This document shows positions 35,014 through 44,549 of a stretch of DNA of 64,000 nt, piece by piece (the stretch's first letter is position 1; each line of letters begins with the position of its first letter). The notes beneath the pieces are model-generated. The model was not told the origin of the DNA and ran no database searches. It was given only the letters and a program-made list of their open reading frames with translations. This DNA comes from Dokdonia donghaensis DSW-1. Lineage in GTDB: Bacteria; Bacteroidota; Bacteroidia; Flavobacteriales; Flavobacteriaceae. Location of the stretch: contig NZ_CP015125.1 in NCBI RefSeq assembly GCF_001653755.1, positions 308,001 through 372,000 of the forward strand. Direction: 5' to 3'. A program made the translations under genes and the position numbers.

Positions 35014-37666
35014 TTTTATCACGCTCATTTTCTAACCTATTTTCGAGACTATTATATTCCTTTGGAGTTTCTGCACTCTCTATAACTTGAACACTAGATT
35101 GCTCTACTGTCTCTGGTGGGGCTACATATCCAGGAGCTCTTTTCACAAAGGTTTCCTTTACTCGTTCTGACATAATAAAGTACGGAATCCAAACAGCACA
35201 CCTAAAAATAGCCTTAATAATTTCTTTAAGCGACTCTTGATTCTCTTCTGGAGTAAACATATCTGAAGCAAGTGCATTTGCTGCAACACTATCTAAAATT
35301 AAGAAAGTAAGTGTGCCAGCATATAGAATAATCATTAACCTAGGAACAATTGTCCTTCTCTTAAAGAACAATATAATTACCACAAAACTATATACGATAA
35401 GCGCTACATTAACAATCATCTCTATGGCGATGAGTATAATCATTGGCTTTCCTGTTAAGCCTTCAGAATTCCATAGAGCAGACCAAGTATAGGCATCAAA
35501 ATAACCGTCTTCAGAAAGTATTTGCACTAAAATAACGATAGGAGTAAAAACAAGACCTATTGCAATAAGTATGAGCCAGCCTCCTATATTTTTCCCTTGT
35601 GTATCCTTAACCTGAGCGGGAACATCATATTCGTAATAAAGTCTATAAGCTCCATACCCAAACAACATCAAGCTAATTACTAGTAGGAAAATAGCGATAT
35701 AACTTAATCCTGAGGTTTCCATCGCAGAGGCTGCTTCTAGGTCATAAGTAATAAAATAAGAAAGATCATCTTGAATCTTACTATGATCAGATATGTACTT
35801 ACGCACGTCACCAGCCTCAACAAAATCTTTCTTTCTAGAGTAATTATGAGTTACTAGTAGTTTGTTTCCAAAATGGCTTGCTTGCTGTTCATACTTAAAA
35901 TATGAGCTTTCGATCGTATTTTTATAATCTTCAAATTCCCAAGGCTCCGGTAAGTTGACTGTGATATTAAACTCAATATCTAATGGATAGTTTATAGCAT
36001 ATGGCGCCGTGCGCTCTGGTGATGTAGTAGGGTTTACATAACTCTCTAATAATAACGGATAGGTCTCAATATATATAAGCTGCTCATTGTCTGGTGACTT
36101 TGCCCAGATAGAATCTATAACGTAAGACTCTCTTACTATAAACTCATTACGAGTACTTCTTAAATCCTCTACCTCGAGGTCATCTCCTTTTTTTATATTA
36201 GGATATAATGTACTGTAAAATCGCAGGTAGTCTTTTTGAATTGAAGCATTACTACGCTGGTCAAAATCTGCACGTAATCTATCTGCATCACTCCCTTTAT
36301 ATGTAGTTACAACGGTTAATGCTCCAGACCCATTAATCTCATCTACATCATATATCTCACTTATAGCAACCCCTCCTGTTGGCTTAAAATCAATTTGAGT
36401 CAGCCCTTTTTCTCCAGGTTTTAAAACGAGCCCCTTCTCATAATTTGGAAAAAATTTACCCTTTGCTCCTGCACCCTGATTTGAGATTGTGGGATCGATA
36501 TAATAATCTTCACCGTCTAGATTATAGGTAACAACACAATGGTCAAAGAGATTAGGCGTTGGGAGTTTATCACCTATACTCTTTCCTGCGGTACTGTTTA
36601 CCAGCATAGGGTATGCCTCAATGCCATTTGCTTGCAGTAACTCACTTAGCAAAAATGACTTCCCTTTACAATCTCCAAATCGTTGCTCAAGCACCTTAAG
36701 TGGTGACTCTGGTTTATGAGAATTCATCCCATTTTCGAAACCAAAATACCTAACATCATCTTGTACAAAATCTATAAGAGTATTTGCAATCTCCTCTTTA
36801 GAAGGAGCAAGATCTTTGGTCTTACTTTTTATATTTTGATCTGACAGTCGTTTTAATCGCTTTTTATCTGCGGCACTTAAAGTATAGATCTCTTTGTACT
36901 GATTTACAATACTCTCCCACGATTCATAATTTACAAATTGCACAAAACCATAATCATCATACCACATAGGCTCGTTAGTATCATAAAACTTAGGTGCAAC
37001 ATCTTCTAGCGTCCATTCGTAAACCTTGCTATTACCTGAAATACTTTCTGCTGGCTTAGGTGCATTATTAAAGTATTTAAACTTAAAAGAGTCATTATTA
37101 AGCACAGTCACCGTAAAGTGTAGTTTACCTACAGGGGCTGCATATTGAAAATAAAGACTGCTACTATATCCTCCTTCATAAATAGGATTCTCTCCAGCTA
37201 TAGAGTATGCATAGTCTATCACATCGCCCTCTCGCACATCTGTAAGATTTACAAGACTTGTAAGTCTCCCGTCATATAGATTCTTTTCTAGATTAGACTC
37301 TCTTTGTATAGTCTCAATCTTATTAAGATTAAGTTGAGAGATACGCTCCCCATTGCGTATTATATCAATTTTATGAAAAATGAGCTTCTCATAAGATGGG
37401 TCAAATTCAAACGTTAGATTAGACATTTGAGTTATGCCCTCTCCATTTATAATTTTAACTACAGAGTTACTATATCTAGTTTTATTTACAGCATTAAGCT
37501 GCTTATCATATAGAAGATAGTAGTAGCCACTTTCTGCTTCTTCATTTTCAATATTCTCCTTATAGTCAACTTTATTTACCCACGATGGGATTTGTTTTAT
37601 ACTAGGATTTTGAGAATAGAGTGTTGTAAAAAAAAGAATGAATAGTAAACGTAAAATATGCTTCAA
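35006..37666 (-). CDS. DUF3857/transglutaminase-like membrane protein with C-terminal DUF2569-type domain
   Basis: Function unknown. The 886-residue protein starts with a signal peptide (MKHILRLLFILFFTTLYSQ) and a DUF3857 domain (about 60-240). A transglutaminase-like core follows with the catalytic Cys in FGDCKGKSFLLSELL (about 333) and the His and Asp in NLFDHCVVTYNLDGEDYYIDPT. After a beta-rich part and one membrane helix (about 655-675), a DUF2569-like four-helix domain (GKNIGGWLILIAIGLVFTPI...) ends in a short charged tail. The start is TTG; no ATG gives this signal peptide. The catalytic triad looks intact, so protease or cross-linking activity in the periplasm is possible, but no substrate can be inferred. 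Confidence 0.85.
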   Translation of the reverse strand: MKHILRLLFILFFTTLYSQNPSIKQIPSWVNKVDYKENIENEEAESGYYYLLYDKQLNAVNKTRYSNSVVKIINGEGITQMSNLTFEFDPSYEKLIFHKIDIIRNGERISQLNLNKIETIQRESNLEKNLYDGRLTSLVNLTDVREGDVIDYAYSIAGENPIYEGGYSSSLYFQYAAPVGKLHFTVTVLNNDSFKFKYFNNAPKPAESISGNSKVYEWTLEDVAPKFYDTNEPMWYDDYGFVQFVNYESWESIVNQYKEIYTLSAADKKRLKRLSDQNIKSKTKDLAPSKEEIANTLIDFVQDDVRYFGFENGMNSHKPESPLKVLEQRFGDCKGKSFLLSELLQANGIEAYPMLVNSTAGKSIGDKLPTPNLFDHCVVTYNLDGEDYYIDPTISNQGAGAKGKFFPNYEKGLVLKPGEKGLTQIDFKPTGGVAISEIYDVDEINGSGALTVVTTYKGSDADRLRADFDQRSNASIQKDYLRFYSTLYPNIKKGDDLEVEDLRSTRNEFIVRESYVIDSIWAKSPDNEQLIYIETYPLLLESYVNPTTSPERTAPYAINYPLDIEFNITVNLPEPWEFEDYKNTIESSYFKYEQQASHFGNKLLVTHNYSRKKDFVEAGDVRKYISDHSKIQDDLSYFITYDLEAASAMETSGLSYIAIFLLVISLMLFGYGAYRLYYEYDVPAQVKDTQGKNIGGWLILIAIGLVFTPIVILVQILSEDGYFDAYTWSALWNSEGLTGKPMIILIAIEMIVNVALIVYSFVVIILFFKRRTIVPRLMIILYAGTLTFLILDSVAANALASDMFTPEENQESLKEIIKAIFRCAVWIPYFIMSERVKETFVKRAPGYVAPPETVEQSSVQVIESAETPKEYNSLENRLENERDKNG

Positions 37667-37750
37667 AGCTTGATTGATTTGTGGGTAAAAGACTACAATA
37701 TAAGCTGTTCCAACTTAATTAGCAACGTATAAACTCTCAAAAATGTTTCC

Positions 37751-37764
37751 GCTTTCGCGAAAGC
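37751..37764. repeat. Iterated palindrome GCTTTCGCGAAAGC, copy 7
   Basis: Exact copy in the spacer before the patatin stop codon, extended to CCGC...GCGG. Confidence 0.95.
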
Positions 37765-37770
37765 GGGATA

Positions 37771-38688
37771 CTACCCCTCATCATCTACCTTAATCTCGTT
37801 GAGCTCTTCGTTTTTATACTTGGCATAGTCAAAACCACTCTTCCACCAGATTTTCATTTTTTCTTTATTAAAAATAAGTGAGTTTGTAGTGAGCACCGTC
37901 GGTGTATAATAGAAGTTTATTATCGCCTCTTTTTGGTTGGCAGCATATTTACCTATGGTGATATTTTGCTTTTCTATACGGTCCATCATAAAGCCGTGTA
38001 GATTGCTCAACAGGGAGAACACGTTAGAAGAAGGGAGATTGTTATAATAAGTAACCTCTGTTTCTAATATGATTACATCAATTTCGGTTGCGCCGCGTTC
38101 TACAGCCTCCTTGATGGGTACTAGTGCCCCAAAACCTCCATCTGCATACTCGCATCCATTTTTTGAGGCGAGGCTCATAAACGGGATATAATTACACGAC
38201 ATCCACACCCAGTCACAAAAATCTTCGTAGGTCTCTTCCTTACTAGATTTATATTCCGTTTTATGAAGTGAGAGATTAGAAACTGTGACTAGTACTTCTT
38301 TACCACTAGCTTGTAGCTGTTCATAATTTTCACGGGTAAAGGTTTTTTCTATAAGCTTGCGTAGCTTCTTACTTTCTCCAAAGGTTTTAGAGCCTTTTAA
38401 AAAATTGCGCAGTACGCTCCAGTGATCTATAGCAATAGATTGCTCGCCAAATTTATCTTTCTTTATTACAAAAGGACATACATTAAAAATGGCATTTTGA
38501 TTTACAGAGGTGTATACCTCTTTTATCTTTTCGATATTTTGAAGTGCAAGATGAGGCACTAAAAGACTTCCTGTAGAGGTACCTACAAGCATATCATACT
38601 CTTTGCCCATTTCTTGCATAAGGTACTGAGCAACACCGCCGCCAAAAGCGCCTTTACTTCCTCCTCCTGAAATGACTAATGCCCGCAT
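37771..38688 (-). CDS. Patatin-like phospholipase family protein
   Basis: Serine acyl hydrolase of the patatin fold, expected to cleave acyl esters of lipids. In 305 residues it shows the oxyanion hole GGGSKGAFGGG (about 8-18), the nucleophile elbow GTSTGS (Ser about 40) and the catalytic Asp in YADGGFG (about 186). There is no signal peptide, so it is probably cytoplasmic. It lies between two outer membrane or envelope genes on the same strand, with an iterated palindrome in both flanking spacers. Confidence 0.92.
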   Translation of the reverse strand: MRALVISGGGSKGAFGGGVAQYLMQEMGKEYDMLVGTSTGSLLVPHLALQNIEKIKEVYTSVNQNAIFNVCPFVIKKDKFGEQSIAIDHWSVLRNFLKGSKTFGESKKLRKLIEKTFTRENYEQLQASGKEVLVTVSNLSLHKTEYKSSKEETYEDFCDWVWMSCNYIPFMSLASKNGCEYADGGFGALVPIKEAVERGATEIDVIILETEVTYYNNLPSSNVFSLLSNLHGFMMDRIEKQNITIGKYAANQKEAIINFYYTPTVLTTNSLIFNKEKMKIWWKSGFDYAKYKNEELNEIKVDDEG

Positions 38689-38747
38689 ACCTCGTTTTAA
38701 CTAATAGCTAGTCGAAAATAAGGTTTTTAAATTACAAATAGTTTTAC

Positions 38748-38761
38748 GCTTTCGCGAAAGC
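38748..38761. repeat. Iterated palindrome GCTTTCGCGAAAGC, copy 8
   Basis: Exact copy just past the stop codon of the beta-barrel gene, extended to 18 bp (ACGC...GCGT). Confidence 0.95.
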
Positions 38762-38763
38762 GT

Positions 38764-41544
38764 CTAAAAGAACATTATCCCACCATTATCCGTCTCGCCT
38801 TTTTTACCTAGCGTGTTAAACTTCCAGCTCAAGCTAAGCATAAAATACTGTTGCAATACCGTACTCTGTACGTCTTGTATAAAGTTTGCATTTGCCGTAC
38901 GACGGGCGTTTGTGTTTTGATCAAGCACGTCATACACCTTAAGTGTAGCTGTTGCTCTTTCTTTAGCAAAAGAGTATGCTAGTGTCGAGTTCCAGAACAA
39001 AGCACTTTGCTGAAAGTCACTTGCAATATTAGGGTTATAGTTATAGTTTATCTCATTACGCCATTCCCAGTTTTTTGGCACAAAAAGAGCCGTACTCAAG
39101 CGCACTGTGTGCGAGATAAACTCTTGATCATCAAATGCATCTAGACCAAACTCTGTTTTTGAAAATGAGATGTTATAACTAGGGCGCACCTCAAAGAGGT
39201 CTTTCCAAGTAAAAGTCACATTTACTCTTGGGGTGAGTGATCTTGTTTTACTTGCATACTTCACATCATTATTGAAGTTTACATTACGGCCAAAGTTCCC
39301 GTAAATACCTCCACCATATTTTATGGTTCTTAGTGAATCTATCTTGAGCGTTTTATTATAACCACCACCAGCGCCTACGTTATAATTACCATCTACATTC
39401 TCATAAGTAGTGGTACGCACAAGGTTTTCATCTATGGTAGTTTTATTTACCACGGCATCATTTGTAATACTACCATTACCGTTTAAGTACCAACCACCAC
39501 CTTTCTGGAAATCAAAATTATTAAACCCTCCATAAAAGTTATAGACATTAGAAGGTGATAAATCTGGATTACCCACAGTGATATTAAGTGGGTCTGACAC
39601 ATCTACAAAAGGATTGAGCTGTTGCACATCTGGCGGACTATTACTCTTACTCACACTGGCATATAAAGATGCCTTTGGACTAAAACGATAGTTGATGTAA
39701 GAGTCTAGTTCTAGCGCTTCAAAATTTTCCTTTACATTAAGTTCTGGACGCAAGTTATCTGTATTTTCTAGTGTTCTAAAAACATAACCTGCTCCAAAGT
39801 TAATATTAAACTTCTCTGTGTTATAATTAAGTCCAAGCTTAGGTGTCGTGCGCATATTGCGACCCTCAAAGTCTGTACTTAATGCCTCATTGAGCGTTGT
39901 ATATTGCTGGGTATTTTCATCAAAATCAAAAGTAGTTCTTGATCGCTTTCGGCTATCATCACGATGACCAAAATCTGCATCTAGAAATAACTTTTTTGCA
40001 ATAAGTGGTATGCGGTATGTAAAGTTAAGATTGTATCCATCAAGTTTAGTCTCACCATCTGTAAACTGGTTGCGCTCTATAAGCTCTGGAGCATCTCCTA
40101 GTATGGCAGTATTAGAGACTATAAAATCTTCACTCTCTTGTCTGTTTATTTCGTTCTGAAGACGAGCACGCACGTAGGCTCCTTTGTCACCCCACTTTTT
40201 TGTTATACTCAATGTGTTTTCAAAGTTCTTACCTTGATCTTTTATAAAGTTTGCATTATCAGACTGGTTTATAAGATCACCATTTTCATCAAGAGACTCT
40301 TCATCACGAGTATAGCGCGTCTCACTCTTTGCATAAGAAAACTTAGGGCGTATGTTTATAAGAATAGTAGAATCCTTCTTTATGTTTATAGTTGCATTTG
40401 CACTATGATTATCAGAGTTTGAGTCACTTCTTGAGTTGCTATTTGTAAAAAAACGACGGTCTGGCAAGATGTTCTCACGCTCGATACGTGTCTCGTCAAA
40501 AGAGTTTGCTGCAGAGTAGAAGTAATCCATACTCGCATCAAAACCTTTTGCATACTCATCTGTATAATTTGTCCCGATGCTGCGACTGTTTGTAATACCC
40601 TGGCCACCACCAAAACTGCGCCCGTCTATACCAAAACTTCCATTACCGTTAAAGTAGACACTTCTCCCGCCGCCAAACATCTTACGTATCTCTCCAAAAC
40701 TAAAACCAGCCTCGTTTATATTATTACCTCCAGCAAGAACACTTATGCGCCTGTCATTATCAAAAGCATTTACAATACCCGCATACTCAAAGCGCTCATC
40801 TGTACCTGCACCAGCAGCTACTCGCCCAAAAACGCCCTTGTTCTTCTCCTCAGAGATGGTTAGGTTTATGGTTTTATTCTCTTGGTCACCATCTTCACCA
40901 GCAAAGGCCTCGTCATCTGTTTTTGTATCTACTACCTGTATTTTCTCCACCATTTCTTTAGTAAGATTACGCGTAGCCACCGTGGGGTCGTCGCCAAAAA
41001 AGGGTTTCCCATTTACAAGTATCTGGTTAACCTCCTTGCCATTTACTAAGATTTTACCATCTTCATCTACCTCAACCCCTGGCAACTCCTTTAGAAGGTC
41101 TTCAATATTTGCATCCTTTTTAGTTTTAAAAGAGGATACATTAAACTCTAGTGTATCTTTTTTTACAGTAATGGGCGCTCTACTTTTTACTATAACCTCT
41201 CCCAGTGTGTTAGTCGCAAGTCCCACTTCTATTGCACCTAAAGAAATATCGCCCGCACTAAGGTCTACTTGTTTGCTATAATTTTCATATCCTAAAAAAG
41301 ATATATTTACCCGAGCATCCTTTTCTTGGGCTCTCCCTTCTAAGGTAAAAGCTCCATTTTGATTTGTGATGGTATACGTGATGAGCGTACTATCTTTTAC
41401 GGTTTCAAGAAAAACGGTAGCAGCCTCAAGTGGCTCTTTTGATTCCTTGTCTGAAAGTGTGCCTGTAACTGAGAAGTTTTGCGCTTTCGCGAAAGCTGAA
41501 ACTAAAAGAAGTCCAACTAAGATTACTAGATGACGTAATTGCAT
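38764..41544 (-). CDS. TonB-receptor-like outer membrane beta-barrel protein
   Basis: The 926-residue protein has a signal peptide ending AFAKAQ (residue 22), a CarboxypepD_reg-like domain (about 24-110), a plug-like domain (about 120-220: LPGVEVDEDGKILVNGKEVNQILVNGKPFF) and a large beta-barrel (OMP_b-brl_3 type). It lacks the SusC signature and has no SusD partner. Related flavobacterial proteins are annotated simply as outer membrane beta-barrel family; iron or cobalamin uptake is possible but not shown. The C-terminal end (GGIMFF) is aromatic as expected for outer membrane insertion. The signal peptide's cleavage region is encoded by an iterated palindrome (41483-41496). Confidence 0.88.
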   Translation of the reverse strand: MQLRHLVILVGLLLVSAFAKAQNFSVTGTLSDKESKEPLEAATVFLETVKDSTLITYTITNQNGAFTLEGRAQEKDARVNISFLGYENYSKQVDLSAGDISLGAIEVGLATNTLGEVIVKSRAPITVKKDTLEFNVSSFKTKKDANIEDLLKELPGVEVDEDGKILVNGKEVNQILVNGKPFFGDDPTVATRNLTKEMVEKIQVVDTKTDDEAFAGEDGDQENKTINLTISEEKNKGVFGRVAAGAGTDERFEYAGIVNAFDNDRRISVLAGGNNINEAGFSFGEIRKMFGGGRSVYFNGNGSFGIDGRSFGGGQGITNSRSIGTNYTDEYAKGFDASMDYFYSAANSFDETRIERENILPDRRFFTNSNSRSDSNSDNHSANATINIKKDSTILINIRPKFSYAKSETRYTRDEESLDENGDLINQSDNANFIKDQGKNFENTLSITKKWGDKGAYVRARLQNEINRQESEDFIVSNTAILGDAPELIERNQFTDGETKLDGYNLNFTYRIPLIAKKLFLDADFGHRDDSRKRSRTTFDFDENTQQYTTLNEALSTDFEGRNMRTTPKLGLNYNTEKFNINFGAGYVFRTLENTDNLRPELNVKENFEALELDSYINYRFSPKASLYASVSKSNSPPDVQQLNPFVDVSDPLNITVGNPDLSPSNVYNFYGGFNNFDFQKGGGWYLNGNGSITNDAVVNKTTIDENLVRTTTYENVDGNYNVGAGGGYNKTLKIDSLRTIKYGGGIYGNFGRNVNFNNDVKYASKTRSLTPRVNVTFTWKDLFEVRPSYNISFSKTEFGLDAFDDQEFISHTVRLSTALFVPKNWEWRNEINYNYNPNIASDFQQSALFWNSTLAYSFAKERATATLKVYDVLDQNTNARRTANANFIQDVQSTVLQQYFMLSLSWKFNTLGKKGETDNGGIMFF
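41483..41496. repeat. Iterated palindrome GCTTTCGCGAAAGC, copy 9 (signal peptide of beta-barrel protein)
   Basis: Exact copy read as Ala-Phe-Ala-Lys-Ala at the signal peptidase cleavage region. Confidence 0.95.
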
Positions 41545-41679
41545 TATACTGATTGATTGATAAGTACATAAAGAACTAACCTTTTAATGAGAAGTTTTAG
41601 AAGGATGTCATTTTTAATATAATTTTAACAATTTGAGATGCTCCTTAAAAAGGTCTTCTGAGTTATTCTTTCTGTAGAA

Positions 41680-41693
41680 GCTTTCGCGAAAGC
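41680..41693. repeat. Iterated palindrome GCTTTCGCGAAAGC, copy 10
   Basis: Exact copy in the 242-bp spacer between the beta-barrel gene and der. Confidence 0.95.
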
Positions 41694-41735
41694 GTAAAAA
41701 ATCCCACAACTGGACCTAAATTAAGTAGTTCAAAC

Positions 41736-41764
41736 AAAAAAAGCGACCCGTGAAGGTCGCTTTT
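41736..41764 (-). terminator. Rho-independent terminator of der
   Basis: Minus strand: AAAAGCGACC, loop TTCAC, GGGTCGCTTTTTTT, 22 bp after the stop codon. Confidence 0.85.
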
Positions 41765-41786
41765 ATGATATATACGAAGTATGATA

Positions 41787-43094
41787 TTATTTCTTTCTAA
41801 AGTAAATAGAAATAGGCACTCCAGAGAAGTCGTAAGCTGCTCGAAGTTTGTTTTCTAAAAATCTTCTGTAACCTTCTTTAAGGTATTGCGGCAGGTTACA
41901 GAACAACGCAAACTGTGGTTGTGGTGTAGGTAGCTGCATACAGTACTTGATTTTTACATATTTACCCTTAATAGCCGGTGGAGGAAATGCCTCTACTAGC
42001 GGTAAGAAAAACTCATTAAGCTCACTGGTTTTGATACGTTTTGTTTTACTCTCGTATACTTTTACGGCAGTCTCAATAGCTTTAAAAATACGCTGCTTCT
42101 CAAGCACAGATATAAATACAATAGGCACATCTGTAAATGGCTCTATTTGTTTCCTTATGTGCTTTTCAAATTCTTTCATTGTGTTAGTCTTCTTTTCTAC
42201 AAGGTCCCACTTGTTTACTAAGATTACTATTCCTTTTCTGTTGCGTTCTGCAAGCCAGAATATATTTTGTACCTGGCCATCAAAGCCCCTTGTTGCATCT
42301 ACTACAAGTAGTACAACATCTGCGTGCTCAATAGCACGCACAGATCTCATCACAGAGTAAAACTCAAGATCTTCTTTTACCTTAGCCTTACGACGTATAC
42401 CTGCCGTGTCTACAAGGTTAAACTCAAAACCGTAGCGATTATACTTTGTATCCATCGCATCACGGGTGGTTCCTGCAATATTTGTTACGATATAACGCTC
42501 CTCACCTATTAATGCATTTATAAAAGAAGATTTACCCGCATTAGGACGACCTACTACCGCAAAGCGTGGTAACTCATCTTCTTCGCTTTCTTCTTCTTTT
42601 TCTGGTAATGCCTCGACTACAGCATCTAGGAGGTCTCCCGTACCACTACCATTTGTAGCGGCAATGGTATAAAAATCACCAAGACCTAGATTATAAAACT
42701 CTACAGCATCTGCCGCACGTTTATTATTATCTACTTTATTTACAGCAAGAAAAATAGGTTTCTTAGATCTACGTAGTAAGTTTGCAACCTCTTCATCCAT
42801 CCCAGTGATACCGTGCTCTACATCTACCATAAAGATGATAGCATCTGCCTCGTCTATGGCAAGCTCTACTTGCTTGTCTATCTCTGCTTCAAAAATGTCG
42901 TCACTTCCCACAACATATCCACCAGTATCTATGACTGTAAACTCACGTCCATTCCAATCTGTTTTTCCGTAGTGGCGATCTCTGGTCACACCACTCACGG
43001 CATCAACAATTGCCTCACGACGTTGCACTAACCGATTAAAAAAAGTGGATTTCCCTACATTAGGGCGCCCCACAATAGCTACTATGGTACTCAT
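41787..43094 (-). CDS. der: Ribosome biogenesis GTPase Der (EngA)
   Basis: Essential GTPase for 50S subunit maturation. Two tandem G domains: the first has GRPNVGKS near residue 9, DTGG and NKVD; the second, from about residue 175, has GRPNAGKS, DTAG and NKWD. A KH-like C-terminal domain follows (about 350-435). The ATG at 43094 gives the standard N-terminus STIVAIVGRPN and a 435-residue protein; the upstream in-frame ATG at 43154 would add 20 residues and lies before the promoter candidate. Confidence 0.97.
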   Translation of the reverse strand: MSTIVAIVGRPNVGKSTFFNRLVQRREAIVDAVSGVTRDRHYGKTDWNGREFTVIDTGGYVVGSDDIFEAEIDKQVELAIDEADAIIFMVDVEHGITGMDEEVANLLRRSKKPIFLAVNKVDNNKRAADAVEFYNLGLGDFYTIAATNGSGTGDLLDAVVEALPEKEEESEEDELPRFAVVGRPNAGKSSFINALIGEERYIVTNIAGTTRDAMDTKYNRYGFEFNLVDTAGIRRKAKVKEDLEFYSVMRSVRAIEHADVVLLVVDATRGFDGQVQNIFWLAERNRKGIVILVNKWDLVEKKTNTMKEFEKHIRKQIEPFTDVPIVFISVLEKQRIFKAIETAVKVYESKTKRIKTSELNEFFLPLVEAFPPPAIKGKYVKIKYCMQLPTPQPQFALFCNLPQYLKEGYRRFLENKLRAAYDFSGVPISIYFRKK

Positions 43095-43113
43095 TGTAAA
43101 ATTTTTAGGTCTG

Positions 43114-43140
43114 CAAAGATAGGCTTTTAAAAAGGACAAA
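43114..43140 (-). promoter_or_regulatory. Candidate promoter of der
   Basis: Minus strand TTTG (43137-43140) and TATCTTTG (43114-43121) with a 15-bp spacer, slightly shorter than usual. It lies 20 bp before the chosen ATG. Confidence 0.5.
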
Positions 43141-43270
43141 GAGATGGTAAACAACGTAAATACATCGTCACATAATGAACCAAGGATTGCTTAAAATGCT
43201 AAGGATATGATAAACTTAATGAGAACTAGGTATCTATAATTTAATTTTACATCCTCATAACACACTTTAA

Positions 43271-43885
43271 TTGATTTTACTCTTACTACTCCTTGGTTTT
43301 GGGATTGCCCTAGTCGCTACAATTGTCCCTAGCGCTACAAATTTACTTGTGCTTAAAAAAGCTACAAGCGGCAGCTTATTTAAAGCAATGTTTGTTGCAT
43401 ACGGAGCTGCACTGGGTGAAACTATTGTGGCAGGATTTGCTATAAGCTTTGGTTTTTTAGTAAAAAAGCTATACCAAGATTACTTATGGATACAAATTGC
43501 TTTTGTAGTATTAATGCTCTTAGCCGGCATCTTGCTTATTCTAAAAAAAACTAGCTCACAAACCTCAGAAGATGAAGCACATCAAAACTTTGGCACAGGT
43601 TTTTTACTTGGCTTTTTAAACATCCCTATGTTTATTTTTTGGGTAGCTGTGCTGTCTTCTATTTCGAGCTATGTGTTTATAGGTAAAAACTCCCCGTGGA
43701 GTGTTATACTCTCTTTTCTTTCGGGAGTTCTAATAGGAAAAGTTGTGATGCTTTATGTATATGCAAGACTGAGTGATTTTTTTTCAAATAAGTTTTCTAA
43801 TCTTGAAAATAAAATGAATATAGTGATAGGTATTGTACTTATAACTGCTGCTATCTTTCAATCCATAAAGCTTATTACTTCATAA
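43271..43885 (+). CDS. LysE-family amino acid exporter-like membrane protein, copy 1
   Basis: A 204-residue protein with six predicted membrane helices of the LysE/RhtB type, whose members export amino acids. The N-terminal PSATNLLVLKKATSGSLFKAMFVAYGAALGE corresponds to the family signature. The start is TTG, as the first in-frame ATG is residue 40, inside the fold. It is followed 49 bp later by a paralog with the same layout. Confidence 0.8.
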   Translation: MILLLLLLGFGIALVATIVPSATNLLVLKKATSGSLFKAMFVAYGAALGETIVAGFAISFGFLVKKLYQDYLWIQIAFVVLMLLAGILLILKKTSSQTSEDEAHQNFGTGFLLGFLNIPMFIFWVAVLSSISSYVFIGKNSPWSVILSFLSGVLIGKVVMLYVYARLSDFFSNKFSNLENKMNIVIGIVLITAAIFQSIKLITS

Positions 43886-43934
43886 ATAAGTTCAGATAGT
43901 GTAAGTTTTACCGTAGTACAACTACTAATGTTTT

Positions 43935-44549
43935 ATGATTATTCTTGCTTTTATCATAGGCTTTACCGCCACAGTTATAGGTGCACTGCCACCTGGAGCA
44001 TCTAACCTTGCAGTGATTAAAGCACGAGTAAAAGGTTCTTATCAAGATGCTGTAAAATTGAGCTATGGCGCTGGTCTAGGTGAGGCATTACTTGCACTTA
44101 CTGCTTTAAGCTTTGGGATGGTAGTACAAGAGTTTATCTCTATGAACTACTGGGTGCAATATCTCGTTGCCTTTTTACTTGCTCTTGTAGGCGTCTATTT
44201 TACAAAAAAGAAGCATTCTTCAAAAATTACAAGACAAAGAAAACAATCTCAATACTTTATAGGCTTTATTTTGAGCTTTATAAATCTTCCTGTTTTAGTT
44301 TATTGGGTCGTTGTGTTTTCACTACTAAGCAAATGGATGCTTACCGCCGGGTCCCATCCCTATATATGGACCATTTTATTGCTTGCAGGCGTGTTCTCAG
44401 GTAAAATAGCCACACTCTTGATGTACAGCAAGTTTGGCTCTCATATTAAACAAAGGTCTACCTCTAGCCCTAATTCTCTTAATCGTTACATAGGGATCAC
44501 ACTTATTGTACTCTCGGTGATACAGCTCGTAAAACTAGTAGTTAGTTAA
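43935..44549 (+). CDS. LysE-family amino acid exporter-like membrane protein, copy 2
   Basis: Also 204 residues with six predicted membrane helices. The N-terminal GALPPGASNLAVIKARVKGSYQDAVKLSYGAGLGEALL aligns with the first copy, and both share a mid-protein F(L/I)(L)xFxNxPxxxxWVxVxSxxS segment. Divergence between the copies suggests an old tandem duplication, perhaps with a paired (heteromeric) role. The last 8 bp overlap the end of the convergent DUF2797 gene. Confidence 0.85.
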   Translation: MIILAFIIGFTATVIGALPPGASNLAVIKARVKGSYQDAVKLSYGAGLGEALLALTALSFGMVVQEFISMNYWVQYLVAFLLALVGVYFTKKKHSSKITRQRKQSQYFIGFILSFINLPVLVYWVVVFSLLSKWMLTAGSHPYIWTILLLAGVFSGKIATLLMYSKFGSHIKQRSTSSPNSLNRYIGITLIVLSVIQLVKLVVS

